64,000 nt of DNA from Sinonovacula constricta (taxonomy: Eukaryota; Mollusca; Bivalvia; Cardiida; Solecurtidae). A model generated the notes under the pieces. That model was not told the origin of the DNA, did no database searches, and worked only from the letters and a program-made list of their open reading frames with translations. Within the stretch, counting starts at the first letter, position 1, and every line of letters begins with the position of its first letter. Shown one piece after another: positions 20,250 to 33,508 of this stretch. The position numbers and the translations under genes were made by a program. The stretch covers positions 42,739,562-42,803,561 of the forward strand of contig CM017567.1 of assembly GCA_007844125.1 (NCBI GenBank), in the 5' to 3' direction.

Positions 20250-23200
20250 CCAGCTCCAGCTCTATATTCAAACTCGGCGATGAATAGTCCCTATGCTAAA
20301 AATATTTCGAATACCTAATTCCCAGCTGGTTATGCAGGCCTAGCTCGATATTGACACTCTGCTTAAATAGTTTCTATACTAAAAATATTTCGAATACCCA
20401 ATTCCCAGCCAGCTCGGTATTCAGGTCTAGCTCGATATTCAGAATCTGCGTTTAATTGTTTCTATAAGAAAAAAATTTCGAATACCCAATTCCCAGCCAG
20501 ATAGGTATTCAGGTCTGGCTGGATATTCAAACTCTGCTTAAAAAGTTTCTAGTAAAAAAAAATATTTTGAATACCCAATTCCCAGCCAGATAGGTATTCG
20601 GCTCTAGGTCGATATTCAAACTCTGCGTTTAATAGTATTTTTACAGAAAATATTTCGAATACCCAATTCCCAGCCAGCTCGGTATTCAGGTCTAGCTCGA
20701 TATTCAGAATCTGCGTTTAATTGTTTCTATAAGAAATTTTTTTCGAATACCCAATTCCCAGCCAGATAGGTATTCAGGTCTAGCTCGATATTCAAACTCT
20801 GCTTAAAAAGTTTCTATTAAAAAAGTATTTTGAATACCCAATTCCCAGCCAGATAGGTATTCGGCTCTAGGTCGATATTCAAACTCTGCTTAAAAAGTTT
20901 CTATTAAAATTTTTTTTTTCGAATACCCAATGCCCAGCCATATAGGTATTCGGCTCTAGCTCGATATTCAAACTCTGCTTAAAAAATTTCTATTAAAATT
21001 TTTTTTTTTCGAATACCCAATTCCCAGCCAGATAGGTATTCGGCTCTAGCTCGATATTCAAACTCTGCGTTTAAAAGTATTTTTACAGAAAATATTTCGA
21101 ATACCCAATTCCCAGCCAGCTCGGTATTCAGGTCTAGCTCGATATTCAGAATCTGCGTTTAATTGTTTCTATAAGAAATTTTTTTCGAATACCCAATTCC
21201 CAGCCAGATAGGTATTCAGGTCTAGCTCGATATTCAAACTCTGCTTAAAAAGTTTCAATTAAAAAAGTATTTTGAATACCCAATTCCCAGCCAGATAGGT
21301 ATTCGGCTCTAGGTCGATATTCAAACTCTGCTTAAAAAGTTTCTATTAAAAATTTTTTTTTCGAATACCCAATTCCCAGCCAGATAGGTATTCGGCTCTA
21401 GGTCGATATTCAAACTCTGCTTAAAAAGTTTCTATTAAAATTTTTTTTCGAATACCCAATTCCCAGCCAGATAGGTATTCGGCTCTAGGTCGATATTCAA
21501 ACTCTGCATTTAAAAGTATTTTTACAGAAAATATTTCGAATACCCAATTCCCAGCCAGATAGGTATTCGGCTCTAGCTCGATATTCAAACTTTGCGTTTA
21601 AAAGTATTTTTACAGAAAATATTTCGAATACCCAATTCCCAGCCAGCTCGGTATTCAGGTCTAGCTCGATATTCAGAATCTGCGTTTAATTGTTTCTATA
21701 AGAAAAAAATTTCGAATACCCAATTCCCAGCCAGATAGGTATTCAGGTGTAGCTCGATATTCAAACTCTGCTTAAAAAGTTTCTATTAAAAAAGTATTTT
21801 GAATACCCAATTCCCAGCCAGATAGGTATTCGGCTCTAGGTCGATATTCAAACTCTGCTTAAAAAGTTTCTATTAAAAAAAAATGTCGAATACCCAATTC
21901 CCAGCCAGACAGGTATTCGGCTCTAGCTCGATATTCAAACTCTGCATTTAAAAGTATTTTTACAGAAAATATTTCGAATACCCAATTCCCAGCCAGATAG
22001 GTATTCGGCTCTAGCTCGATATTCAAACTCTGCGTTTAAAAGTATTTTTAGAGAAAATATTTCGAATACCCAATTCCCAGCCAGCTCGGTATTCAGGTCT
22101 AGCTCGATATTCAGAATCTGCGTTTAATTGTTTCTATAAGAAAAAAATTTTGAATACCCAATTCCCAGCCAGATAGGTATTCAGGTGTAGCTCGATATTC
22201 AAACTCTGCTTAAAAAGTTTCTATTAAAAAAGTATTTTGAATACCCAATTCCTAGCCAGATAGGTATTCGGCTCTAGGTCGATATTCAAACTCTGCTTAA
22301 AAAGTTTCTATTAAAAAATTTTTTTCGAATACCCAATTCCCAGCCAGATAGGTATTCGGCTCTAGCTCGATATTCAAACTCTGCATTTAAAAGTATTTTT
22401 ACAGAAAATATTTCGAATACCCAATTCCCAGCCAGATAGGTATTCGGCTCTAGCTCGATATTCAAACTTTGCGTTTAAAAGTATTTTTACAGAAAATATT
22501 TCGAATACCCAATTCCCAGCCAGCTCGGTATTCAGGTCTAGCTCGATATTCAGAATCTGCGTTTAATTGTTTCTATAAGAAAAAAATTTCGAATACCCAA
22601 TTCCCAGCTAGATAGGTATTCAGGTGTAGCTCGATATTCAAACTCTGCTTAAAAAGTTTCTATTAAAAAAGTATTTTGAATACCCAATTCCCAGCCAGAT
22701 AGGTATTCGGCTCTAGGTCGATATTCAAACTCTGCGTTTAAAAGTATTTTTACAGAAAATATTTCGAATACCCAATTCCCAGCCAGCTCGGTATTCAGGT
22801 CTAGCTCGATATTCAGAATCTGCGTTTAATTGTTTCTATAAGAAAAAAATTTTGAATACCCAATTCCCAGCCAGATAGGTATTCAGGTGTAGCTCGATAT
22901 TCAAACTCTGCTTAAAAAGTTTCTATTAAAAAAGTATTTTGAATACCCAATTCCTAGCCAGATAGGTATTCGGCTCTAGGTCGATATTCAAACTCTGCTT
23001 AAAAAGTTTCTATTAAAAATTTTTTTTCGAATACCCAATTCCCAGCCAGATAGGTATTCGGCTCTAGCTCGATATTCAAACTCTGCATTTAAAAGTATTT
23101 TTACAGAAAATATTTCGAATACCCAATTCCCAGCCAGATAGGTATTCGGCTCTAGCTCGATATTCAAACTTTGCGTTTAAAAGTATTTTTACAGAAAATA

Positions 23201-26200
23201 TTTCGAATACCCAATTCCCAGCCAGCTCGGTATTCAGGTCTAGCTCGATATTCAGAATCTGCGTTTAATTGTTTCTATAAGAAAAAAATTTCGAATACCC
23301 AATTCCCAGCTAGATAGGTATTCAGGTGTAGCTCGATATTTAAACTCTGCTTAAAAAGTTTCTATTAAAAAAGTATTTTGAATACCCAATTCCCAGCCAG
23401 ATAGGTATTCGGCTCTAGCTCGATATTCAAACTCTGCTTAAAAAATTTCTATTAAAATTTTTTTTTTTCGAATACCCAATTCCCAGCCAGATAGGTATTC
23501 GGCTCTAGCTCGATATTCAAACTCTGCGTTTAAAAGTATTTTTACAGAAAATATTTCGAATACCCAATTCCCAGCCAGCTCGGTATTCAGGTCTAGCTCG
23601 ATATTCAGAATCTGCGTTTAATTGTTTCTATAAGAAATTTTTTTCGAATACCCAATTCCCAGCCAGATAGGTATTCAGGTCTAGCTCGATATTCAAACTC
23701 TGCTTAAAAAGTTTCAATTAAAAAAGTATTTTGAATACCCAATTCCCAGCCAGATAGGTATTCGGCTCTAGGTCGATATTCAAACTCTGCTTAAAAAGTT
23801 TCTATTAAAAATTTTTTTTTCGAATACCCAATTCCCAGCCAGATAGGTATTCGGCTCTAGGTCGATACTCAAACTCTGCTTAAAAAGTTTCTATTAAAAT
23901 TTTTTTTCGAATACCCAATTCCCAGCCAGATAGGTATTCGGCTCTAGGTCGATATTCAAACTCTGCATTTAAAAGTATTTTTACAGAAAATATTTCGAAT
24001 ACCCAATTCCCAGCCAGATAGGTATTCGGCTCTAGCTCGATATTCAAACTTTGCGTTTAAAAGTATTTTTACAGAAAATATTTCGAATACCCAATTCCCA
24101 GCCAGCTCGGTATTCAGGTCTAGCTCGATATTCAGAATCTGCGTTTAATTGTTTCTATAAGAAAAAAATTTCGAATACCCAATTCCCAGCCAGATAGGTA
24201 TTCAGGTGTAGCTCGATATTCAAACTCTGCTTAAAAAGTTTCTATTAAAAAAGTATTTTGAATACCCAATTCCCAGCCAGATAGGTATTCGGCTCTAGGT
24301 CGATATTCAAACTCTGCTTAAAAAGTTTCTATTAAAAAAAAATGTCGAATACCCAATTCCCAGCCAGACAGGTATTCGGCTCTAGCTCGATATTCAAACT
24401 CTGCATTTAAAAGTATTTTTACAGAAAATATTTCGAATACCCAATTCCCAGCCAGATAGGTATTCGGCTCTAGCTCGATATTCAAACTCTGCGTTTAAAA
24501 GTATTTTTAGAGAAAATATTTCGAATACCCAATTCCCAGCCAGCTCGGTATTCAGGTCTAGCTCGATATTCAGAATCTGCGTTTAATTGTTTCTATAAGA
24601 AAAAAATTTTGAATACCCAATTCCCAGCCAGATAGGTATTCAGGTGTAGCTAGATATTCAAACTCTGCTTAAAAAGTTTCTATTAAAAAAGTATTTTGAA
24701 TACCCAATTCCTAGCCAGATAGGTATTCGGCTCTAGGTCGATATTCAAACTCTGCTTAAAAAGTTTCTATTAAAAAATTTTTTTCGAATACCCAATTCCC
24801 AGCCAGATAGGTATTCGGCTCTAGCTCGATATTCAAACTCTGCATTTAAAAGTATTTTTACAGAAAATATTTCGAATACCCAATTCCCAGCCAGATAGGT
24901 ATTCGGCTCTAGCTCGATATTCAAACTTTGCGTTTAAAAATATTTTTACAGAAAATATTTCGAATACCCAATTCCCAGCCAGCTCGGTATTCAGGTCTAG
25001 CTCGATATTCAGAATCTGCGTTTAATTGTTTCTATAAGAAAAAAATTTCGAATACCCAATTCCCAGCTAGATAGGTATTCAGGTGTAGCTCGATATTCAA
25101 ACTCTGCTTAAAAAGTTTCTATTAAAAAAGTATTTTGAATACCCAATTCCCAGCCAGATAGGTATTCGGCTCTAGGTCGATATTCAAACTCTGCGTTTAA
25201 AAGTATTTTTACAGAAAATATTTCGAATACCCAATTCCCAGCCAGCTCGGTATTCAGGTCTAGCTCGATATTCAGAATCTGCGTTTAATTGTTTCTATAA
25301 GAAAAAAATTTTGAATACCCAATTCCCAGCCAGATAGGTATTCAGGTGTAGCTCGATATTCAAACTCTGCTTAAAAAGTTTCTATTAAAAAAGTATTTTG
25401 AATACCCAATTCCTAGCCAGATAGGTATTCGGCTCTAGGTCGATATTCAAACTCTGCTTAAAAAGTTTCTATTAAAAATTTTTTTTCGAATACCCAATTC
25501 CCAGCCAGATAGGTATTCGGCTCTAGCTCGATATTCAAACTCTGCATTTAAAAGTATTTTTACAGAAAATATTTCGAATACCCAATTCCCAGCCAGATAG
25601 GTATTCGGCTCTAGCTCGATATTCAAACTTTGCGTTTAAAAGTATTTTTACAGAAAATATTTCGAATACCCAATTCCCAGCCAGCTCGGTATTCAGGTCT
25701 AGCTCGATATTCAGAATCTGCGTTTAATTGTTTCTATAAGAAAAAAATTTCGAATACCCAATTCCCAGCTAGATAGGTATTCAGGTGTAGCTCGATATTT
25801 AAACTCTGCTTAAAAAGTTTCTATTAAAAAAGTATTTTGAATACCCAATTCCCAGCCAGATAGGTATTCGGCTCTAGGTCGATATTCAAACTCTGCTTAA
25901 AAAGTTTCTATTAAAAAAAAATGTCGAATACCCAATTCCCAGCCAGACAGGTATTCGGCTCTAGCTCGATATTCAAACTCTGCGTTTAAAAGTATTTTTA
26001 CAGAAAATATTTCGAATACCCAATTCCCAGCCAGCTCGGTATTCAGGTCTAGCTCGATATTCAGAATCTGCGTTTAATTGTTTCTATAAGAATTTTTTTT
26101 CGAATACCCAATTCCCAGCCAGATAGGTATTCACGTCTAGCTCGATATTCAAACTCTGAATACCTAATTCCCAGCCAGATAGGTATTCGGCTCTAGGTCG

Positions 26201-28585
26201 ATATTCAAACTCTGCTTAAAAAGTTTCTATTAAAATTTTTTTTTTCGAATACCCAATTCCCAGCCAGATAGGTATTCGGCTCTAGCTCGATATTCAAACT
26301 CTGCTTAAAAAGTTTCTATTAAAAAAAATATTTTGAATACCCAATTCCCAGCCAGATAGGTATTCGGCTCTAGGTCGATATTCAAACTCTGCTTGAAAAG
26401 TTTCTATTAAAAAAGTATTTTGAATACCCAATTCCCAGCCAGATAGGTATTCGGCTCTAGGTCGATATTCAAACTCTGCTTTAAAAGTTTCTATTAAAAT
26501 TTTTTTTTCGAATACCCAATTCCCAGCCAGATAGGTATTCGGCTCTAGCTCGATATTCAAACTCTGCGTTTAAAAGTATTTTTACAGAAAATATTTCGAA
26601 TACCCAATTCCCAGCCAGCTCGGTATTCAGGTCTAGCTCGATATTTAGAATCTGCGTTTAATTGTTTCTATAAGAAAAAAATTTCGAATACCCAATTCCC
26701 AGCCAGATAGGTATTCAGGTCTAGCTCGATATTCAAACTCTGCTTAAAAAGTTTCTATTAAAAAAAATATTTTGAATACCCAATTCCCAGCCAGATAGGT
26801 ATTCGGCTCTAGGTCGATATTCAAACTCTGCTTGAAAAGTTTCTATTAAAAAAGTATTTTGAATACCCAATTCCCAGCCAGATAGGTATTCGGCTCTAGG
26901 TCGATATTCAAACTCTGCTTTAAAAGTTTCTATTAAAATTTTTTTTTCGAATACCCAATTCCCAGCCAGATAGGTATTCGGCTCTAGCTCGATATTCAAA
27001 CACTGCGTTTAAAAGTATTTTTACAGAAAATATTTCGAATACCCAATTCCCAGCCAGCTCGGTATTCAGGTCTAGCTCGATATTCAGAATCTGCGTTTAG
27101 TTGTTTCTATAAGAATTTTTTTTCGAATACCCAATTCCCAGCCAGATAGGTATTCAGGTGTAGCTCGATATTCAAACTCTGCTTAAAAAGTTTCTATTAA
27201 AAAGTATTTTGAATACCCAATTCCCAGCCAGATAGGTATTCGGCTCTAGGTCGATATTCAAACTCTGCTTAAAAAGTATCTATTAAAAAATTTTTTTTCG
27301 AATACCCAATTCCTAGCCAGATAGGTATTCGGCTCTAGCTCGATATTCAAACTCTGCGTTTAAATAGTATTTTTACAGAAAATATTTCGAATACCCAATT
27401 CCCAGCCAGCTCGGTATTCAGGTCTAGCTCGATATTTAGAATCTGCGTTTAATTGTTTCTATAAGAAATTTTTTTCGAATACCCAATTCCCAGCCAGATA
27501 GGTATTCAGGTGTAGCTCGATATTCAAACTCTGCTTTAAAAGTATTTTTACAGAAAATATTTCGAATACCCAATTCCCAGCCAGCTCGGTATTCAGGTCT
27601 AGCTCGATATTCAGAATCTGCGTTTAATTGTTTCTATTAGAATTTTTTTTCGAATACCCAATTCCCAGCCAGATAGGTATTCAGGTCTAGCTCGATATTC
27701 AAACTCTGAATACCTAATTCCCAGCCAGATAGGTATTCGGCTCTAGGTCGATATTCAAACTCTGCTTAAAAAGTTTCTATTAAAAATTTTTTTTCGAATA
27801 CCCAATTCCCAGCCAGATAGGTATTCGGCTCTAGCTCGATATTCAAACTCTGCGTTTAAAAGTATTTTTACAGAAAATATTTCGAATACCCAATTCCCAG
27901 CCAGCTCGGTATTCAGGTCTAGCTCGATATTCAGAATCTGCGTTTAATTGTTTCTATAAGAAAAAAATTTCGAATACCCAATTCCCAGCCAGATAGGTAT
28001 TCAGGTCTAGCTCGATATTCAAACTCTGCTTAAAAAGTTTCTATTAAAAAAAGTATTTTGAATACCCAATTCCCAGCCAGATAGGTATTCGGCTCTAGGT
28101 CGATATTCAAACTCTGCGTTTAATAGTATTTTTACAGAAAATATTTCGAATACCCAATTCCCAGCCAGCTCGGTATTCAGGTCTAGCTCGATATTCAAAC
28201 TCTGCGTTGAATTGTTCAAATTATAAAAATATTTTGAATACCCAATTCCCAGCCAGCTGGGTATTCATGTCTAGCTCGATATTCAAATCTGCTTTGAATA
28301 GTTTCTTTACAGAATGAATTTCGAATACCCAATTCCCAGCCAGATAGGTATTCAGGTCTAGCACGATATTCAAACTCTGCATTGATATTTCGAATACCCA
28401 ATTCCTAGCCAGCTCGGAATACGACTGCAGCTCTATATTCAATACCCAATACCTAGCTAGCTGGGTATTCGGTTGTATCTAGGAATTCGCGAATACCCAA
28501 TTCCTAGCTGGCTGGGTATTCGGTTGTATCTGGATATTGAATACCCAATACCCAATTCCCAATTCCCAGCCAACTTCACAAACCT
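20250..28585 (-). repeat. 87-bp tandem array C, right TIR
   Basis: About 95 monomers of the same 87-bp unit as arrays A and B, in inverted orientation. Higher-order repeats are clear: two stretches at 26294-26560 and 26733-26999 encode identical translations (offset 439, five monomers), and a marker spacer with AAAAAAAAATGTCGAATACC recurs near 21873, 24330 and 25912. This TIR is about three times longer than the left one, so it probably expanded by unequal exchange after or before insertion. The outer end (28375-28585) matches 14148-14360 with about one difference. Confidence 0.95.
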
Positions 28586-28594
28586 TCATTTTAA
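28586..28594. repeat. Right 9-bp target-site duplication
   Basis: TCATTTTAA directly after CTTCACAAACCT, identical to 14139-14147. Confidence 0.85.
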
Positions 28595-30810
28595 AGGCGA
28601 AACATCAGTGAATAAGCCTCCTGATACTGAATTCATGCTTGCAGTACAACAGATAGGATCTTGTAAAGTGTATTCCTGATGTAAACATTAACATTGGCTG
28701 ACAAAACAAATTCAACACATCAAGTTTTAATCTGAATTAAGTAATAGTTATTAATATATGGCTAAAACAATTGCTTCAGTGCGATAAAATATAGTTTATG
28801 TAATAATTATAAGAAGTTAATACATTTCGACATGAATTAATTAGCATTTATCTTTATGTAATATTCTCTATCAACTACTAAAAACAGAGTTTGTTTTACT
28901 TTAAAAACTTTCGACTAAACATTGTTGTACTATTCTGAAGAGGGGAATTTTAATTTGTTGTTCAAACTTTGTCCTGTTTAACTAATTTAAAAACGTTCAC
29001 CTATTCTGATAATCCAGCAAAGTTTGTAACAATAACCATTAAAATTTCTATTAACAGGTGTTCTTGTATAACACTGGAAATCCAATGTTATCACTTTGCC
29101 TTTGCAATCCTTTTTCTTACTTTTCTGGCTTCCTGTCGATACAATCTGGAGGTGCACTGATCACAATGCAACCAGCCAATCACAATTAAAGGTTAATAGT
29201 ATTAGTTTATCAATACCCCCTTTCATCCCACAAGTTGTCACTTGATCATGTCACCTGATTTTCCAAACTCTTAACATAAAATAAAAAAAGGAAACATAAA
29301 GCTGATTGCGTTACTGACAAAATACTACAAAGATGTATTTTGAAAGAAAATCCTGTTTAAACAATATCAACATTATTTATCAAAATCGATGAAAGTACAA
29401 TATTATAATCATGAAGTATAACACAATATAGAAGTACAATAAGACGACAGAAGTAACAATGAAAACAAAGTTGATCAATGAAGTTATAAAAGTAATGTCC
29501 ATTGACTGAATGAGAAATAGGAGAAAAATCATCGTGAGATCAATAATAACACCAGATGGCTTAATCTGGACATTTAGGATTATAGTCACATGCCAGTAAG
29601 GCGGCACATGTTGTAAGTCACCGTAGCAAAATAACTTATAATTGTACAAAACACTCTTTATGTTTTTCCCTAACAAAGTCGCCAAAGTACTTTTAAATGA
29701 CATATACCAGTTTCAAACAACACATGTACTAATTCAAAATTTTAGAAGAACATGCATTTGCAACCAAACATCTATAAAAACTAAAATTTTATTGAATAAA
29801 AATATTCTCCTATAAAGAATGTTGCATGCACAATATAAATCTATAAGAAGTACTGATAGCTGGAGAAGCATTCGACTTTTAAGTTGAAAGAGGCTTCTTT
29901 ATTTGCATTTTCGTAATATATTATAACACGACAATCAGGTGTACTGACATAACAACATAATAAAACATACATATGAACACCAGCTCTTGATATACCAGCT
30001 TGTGTTTGCATTGTGGAATTAAGTTGTTTAGATTGGGTGAGAAAAATGCTACTTACAACAAAAATGGAATAATCGGACAAATGGGGACTCAAAGAATTGA
30101 ACGGTTAGCTACTTTATTCTGAAATCTCGGATATAGGTCCTGTCAGTGTTGTCCGTTAAAGTATTTAAATGAAAAAAACACAAAACAACAACACAACAAC
30201 ACAGCAACATAAATCAACAACAACAAAAGCACAAAACATCAACAACAACACAAAAACAACAACAGCTGATTTGAAAATGTTTCTGCCCGTTAATTTCTCT
30301 ATGGCATTCTTCTGTGTATACATTTTTAGCGTGTAGCAATCTAACTGATCTCAGTACTAACAAGCTGTTGCAGAAAGTTGTATGATCCGTGATCGCATTG
30401 TCCGACATGTATACTTGCATTATTAGTTCATTATAGGGTTACATGTATCACACCGCTAGGCGTCTACAGCTTTACAACACTCACCAATCGAGCCAGAATC
30501 AACTACGTACATACATTCCAGGCGGACAAGCACACCTTGCTTGCATTGACATCATTGGCATATGTCGTAATCGTTTATCTCTGGGTGTCTTTACGTGGCG
30601 GGATTTGTAGACCTAAGGGTATATTCCTCTAGCTTTCGGTGGCAACTTATTAGAGACGTATCACTTCCAGATCACAGATCGTATATTTAGACAGCGATGA
30701 CGTCAAAGATAATTAGTAAAATATAAGCCGCACTCAGTCACTTGTTTCTCGTGCCATGGAGAAAAGCTTTTGACATTTGTGTACAGGCCATCTTATATGA
30801 GAAAATGTGG
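28595..30810. other. Unique AT-rich spacer
   Basis: Short ORFs (for example 29380-29703 minus and 29841-30092 minus) have no recognisable domain and look like chance frames in AT-rich DNA. Contains one CAA-rich tract. No other feature supported. Confidence 0.6.
30171..30265 (+). repeat. (CAA)n-rich low-complexity tract
   Basis: Runs of ACAACAACAC and AACAACAACA with A-rich interruptions. Confidence 0.85.
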
Positions 30811-33210
30811 TAAACGAATGTATCTGCCGTCTTCATGTGTTGCTTTTTCTGTCTTAATACAAACGCATGTATCGGTCATCCTTATGTGATTTTTCGCTGT
30901 CTTTAAACAGACACCTGTATCTGTCGCCCTTAAGTGATGTTCCTTGTCTATAAACAGGCACATGTATTTGTCGCCCTTAGGTGATGTTCCTTGTCTATAA
31001 ACAGAAAAATGTATTTGTCGCCCTCAAGTGATGTTCCTTGTCTATAAACAGACATGTATTTGTCGCCCTCAAGTGATGTTTCCCTGTCTTTAAACATACA
31101 CATGTATATTCCGTCCTCGGGTGTTGTTTTCTCTGTCTTTAAAGAAACGCATGTATATTCTGTCCTCGGGTGTTGTTTTCTCTGTCTTTAAACATACACA
31201 TGTATATTCCGTCCTCGGATGTTGTTTTCTCTGTCTTTAAAGAAACGCATGTATATTCTGTCCTCGGGTGTTGTTTTCTCTGTCTTTAAACATACACATG
31301 TATATTCCGTCCTCGGATGTTGTTTTCTCTGTCTTTAAATAAACGCATGTATATTCTGTCCTCGGGTGTTGTTTTCTCTGTCTTTAAAGAAACGCATGTA
31401 TATTCTGTCCTCGGGTGTTGTTTTCTCTGTCTTTAAAGAAACGCATGTATATTCTGTCCTCGGGTGTTGTTTTCTCTGTCTTTAAACATACACATGTATA
31501 TTCTGTCCTCGGATGTTGTTTTCTCTGTCTTTAAAGAAACGCATGTATATTCTGTCCTCGGGTGTTGTTTTCTCTGTCTTTAAAGAAACGCATGTATATT
31601 CTGTCCTCGGGTGTTGTTTTCTCTGTCTTTAAACATACACATGTATATTCCGTCCTCGGGTGTTGTTTTCTCTGTCTTTAAACATACACATGTATATTCC
31701 GTCCTCGGATGTTGTTTTCTCTGTCTTTAAACATACACATGTATATTCCGTCCTCGGATGTTGTTTTCTCTGTCTTTAAAGAAACGCATGTATATTCTGT
31801 CCTCGGGTGTTGTTTTCTCTGTCTTTAAACATACACATGTATATTCCGTCCTCGGATGTTGTTTTCTCTGTCTTTAAAGAAACGCATGTATATTCTGTCC
31901 TCGGGTGTTGTTTTCTCTGTCTTTAAAGAAACGCATGTATATTCCGTCCTCGGGTGTTGTTTTTTCTGTCTTTAAATAAACGCATGTATATTCTGTCCTC
32001 GGGTGTTGTTTTCTCTGTCTTTAAAGAAACGCATGTATCTGTCTCCTCAAATTTTGGTTCCCTGTTATTAAACATACGCATGTATCTGGCGTCCTCAGAT
32101 GTTGATTCCCTGTCCTTAAACAAACGAATGTGTGTGTCGTCCTCAGGTGTTCTTTCTCTGTCTAAATGCATGTATATTCCGTCCTCGATTGTTGTTTTCT
32201 TTGTCTTCAAAAGAACGCATGAGGCTGTCGTCCTTGGGTGTTGTTTCTCTGTCTTTAAACAAATGCATGTATATTACGTCCTTGGGTGTTGCTTCCTCTG
32301 TCTTTATTCAAGCGGATGTATCTGTCGTCCTCAAGTGTTGATTTCTCTGTCTTTAAACAAACCCGTCCTCGGGTGTTGTTTTCTCTGTCTTTAAATAAAC
32401 GCATGTATATTCTGTCCTCGGGTGTTGTTTTCCCTGTCTTTAAAGAAACGCATGTATCTGTCTCCTCAAATTTTGGTTCCCTGTTATTAAACATACGCAT
32501 GTATCTGGCGTCCTCAGATGTTGATTCCCTGTCCTTAAACAAACGAATGTGTCTGTCGTCCTCAGGTGTTCTTTCTCTGTCTAAATGCATGTATATTCCG
32601 TCCTCGACTGTTGTTTTCTTTGTCTTCAAAAGAACGCATGAGGCTGTCGTCCTTGGGTGTTGTTTCTCTGTCTTTAAACCAACGCATGTATATTACGTCC
32701 TCGGGTGTTGCTTCCTCTGTCTTTAATCAAGCGAATGTATCTGTCGTCCTCAAGTGTTGATTTCTCTGTCTTTAAACAAACGCATATAAATTCCGTCCTC
32801 GGCTGTTGTTTTCTTTGTCTTTAAACAAGCGAATGTATTTGTCGTCCTCAAGTGTTGATTTCTTTGTCTTTAGACAAACGCATGTATCTGTAATCCTCGG
32901 GTGTTTTTTCTCTGTCTTTAAACAAACGCATGTATCTGTCGTCCTCAAGTGTTGTTTCCCTGCCTTTAAACAAACGAATGTATATTACGTCCTCGGGTGT
33001 TGTTTTCTCTGTCTTTAAACAGCGAATGTATCTGTCGTCCTCAAGTGTTGATTTCTCTGTCTTTAGACAAACGCATGTATCTGTCGTCCTCAGGTGTTTT
33101 TTCTCTGTCTTTAAACAAACGCATGCATCTTCTGTCATCGAATATTATTTCCTTGTCTTTAAACAAGCGTATGTATCTGTCGTCCTCAGATGTTGTTTCC
33201 CTGTCTTTAA
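30811..33210 (+). repeat. 49-bp minisatellite, about 49 copies
   Basis: Unit reads ACGCATGTATATTCTGTCCT, then CGGGTGTTGTTTTCTCTGTC, then TTTAAAGAA. Central copies alternate two types (ACACATGTATATTCCGTCC and ACGCATGTATATTCTGTCC), giving 98-bp dimers in places. A segment of about 332 bp is duplicated (31954 onward matches 32286 onward). Flanking copies are more diverged. Because 49 is not a multiple of three, open stretches run through all three frames; ORFs of 95-146 aa on both strands are by-products. Confidence 0.95.
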
Positions 33211-33508
33211 TCAGTTATACAGCAAATGATATATAAGTCAGTGAGAAGACAGTAAAACAATTTGTATAGGCTATACACAGTGTTAAATATAATATTTAGT
33301 AAGTCATGATCAAATCAGAATATAGATGGCATGATGAATAAAAACAACGGAAAAGGAAACCATTTGGAAACCTAGCCACCTTTATGCCCTGATACATTGA
33401 CATTGAAAGAATGAAATTTCTACTTACATGTTGAATTAGTTCAATATGTTATTATGACATATACAGCTTCTATTATTTCAAAAATCAACAAAGTTTTCAC
33501 TATGATAG
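33211..33508. other. Spacer between 49-bp and 70-bp arrays
   Basis: AT-rich, no repeat or gene recognised. Confidence 0.6.

Larger units (their letters stand above)
14148..28585. mobile_element. Complete 14.4-kb DNA element with satellite-array TIRs
   Basis: The ends are inverted: AGGTTTGTGAAGTTGG at 14148 and its complement ending CTTCACAAACCT at 28585. I compared the outer 550 bp of both ends by eye and saw only a handful of differences. A perfect 9-bp duplication flanks it, as expected for a cut-and-paste DNA transposon; 9-11 bp is typical of the Mutator/MULE superfamily, though superfamily cannot be set without a transposase. The TIRs are unequal arrays of an 87-bp monomer (14148-16968 and 20250-28585). 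The interior holds a 375-bp repeat, a dimeric SINE and two short ORFs. I see no transposase, so it is probably non-autonomous. The near-identical ends and intact duplication suggest a relatively recent insertion. Confidence 0.85.

Noticed and set aside
158..28585. A single 28.4-kb element running from the first terminus to the last
   Set aside because: The outer flanks (ATCCTTTAG and TCATTTTAA) do not match, while 14139-14147 and 28586-28594 match perfectly; the simpler reading is one complete element plus one truncated copy.
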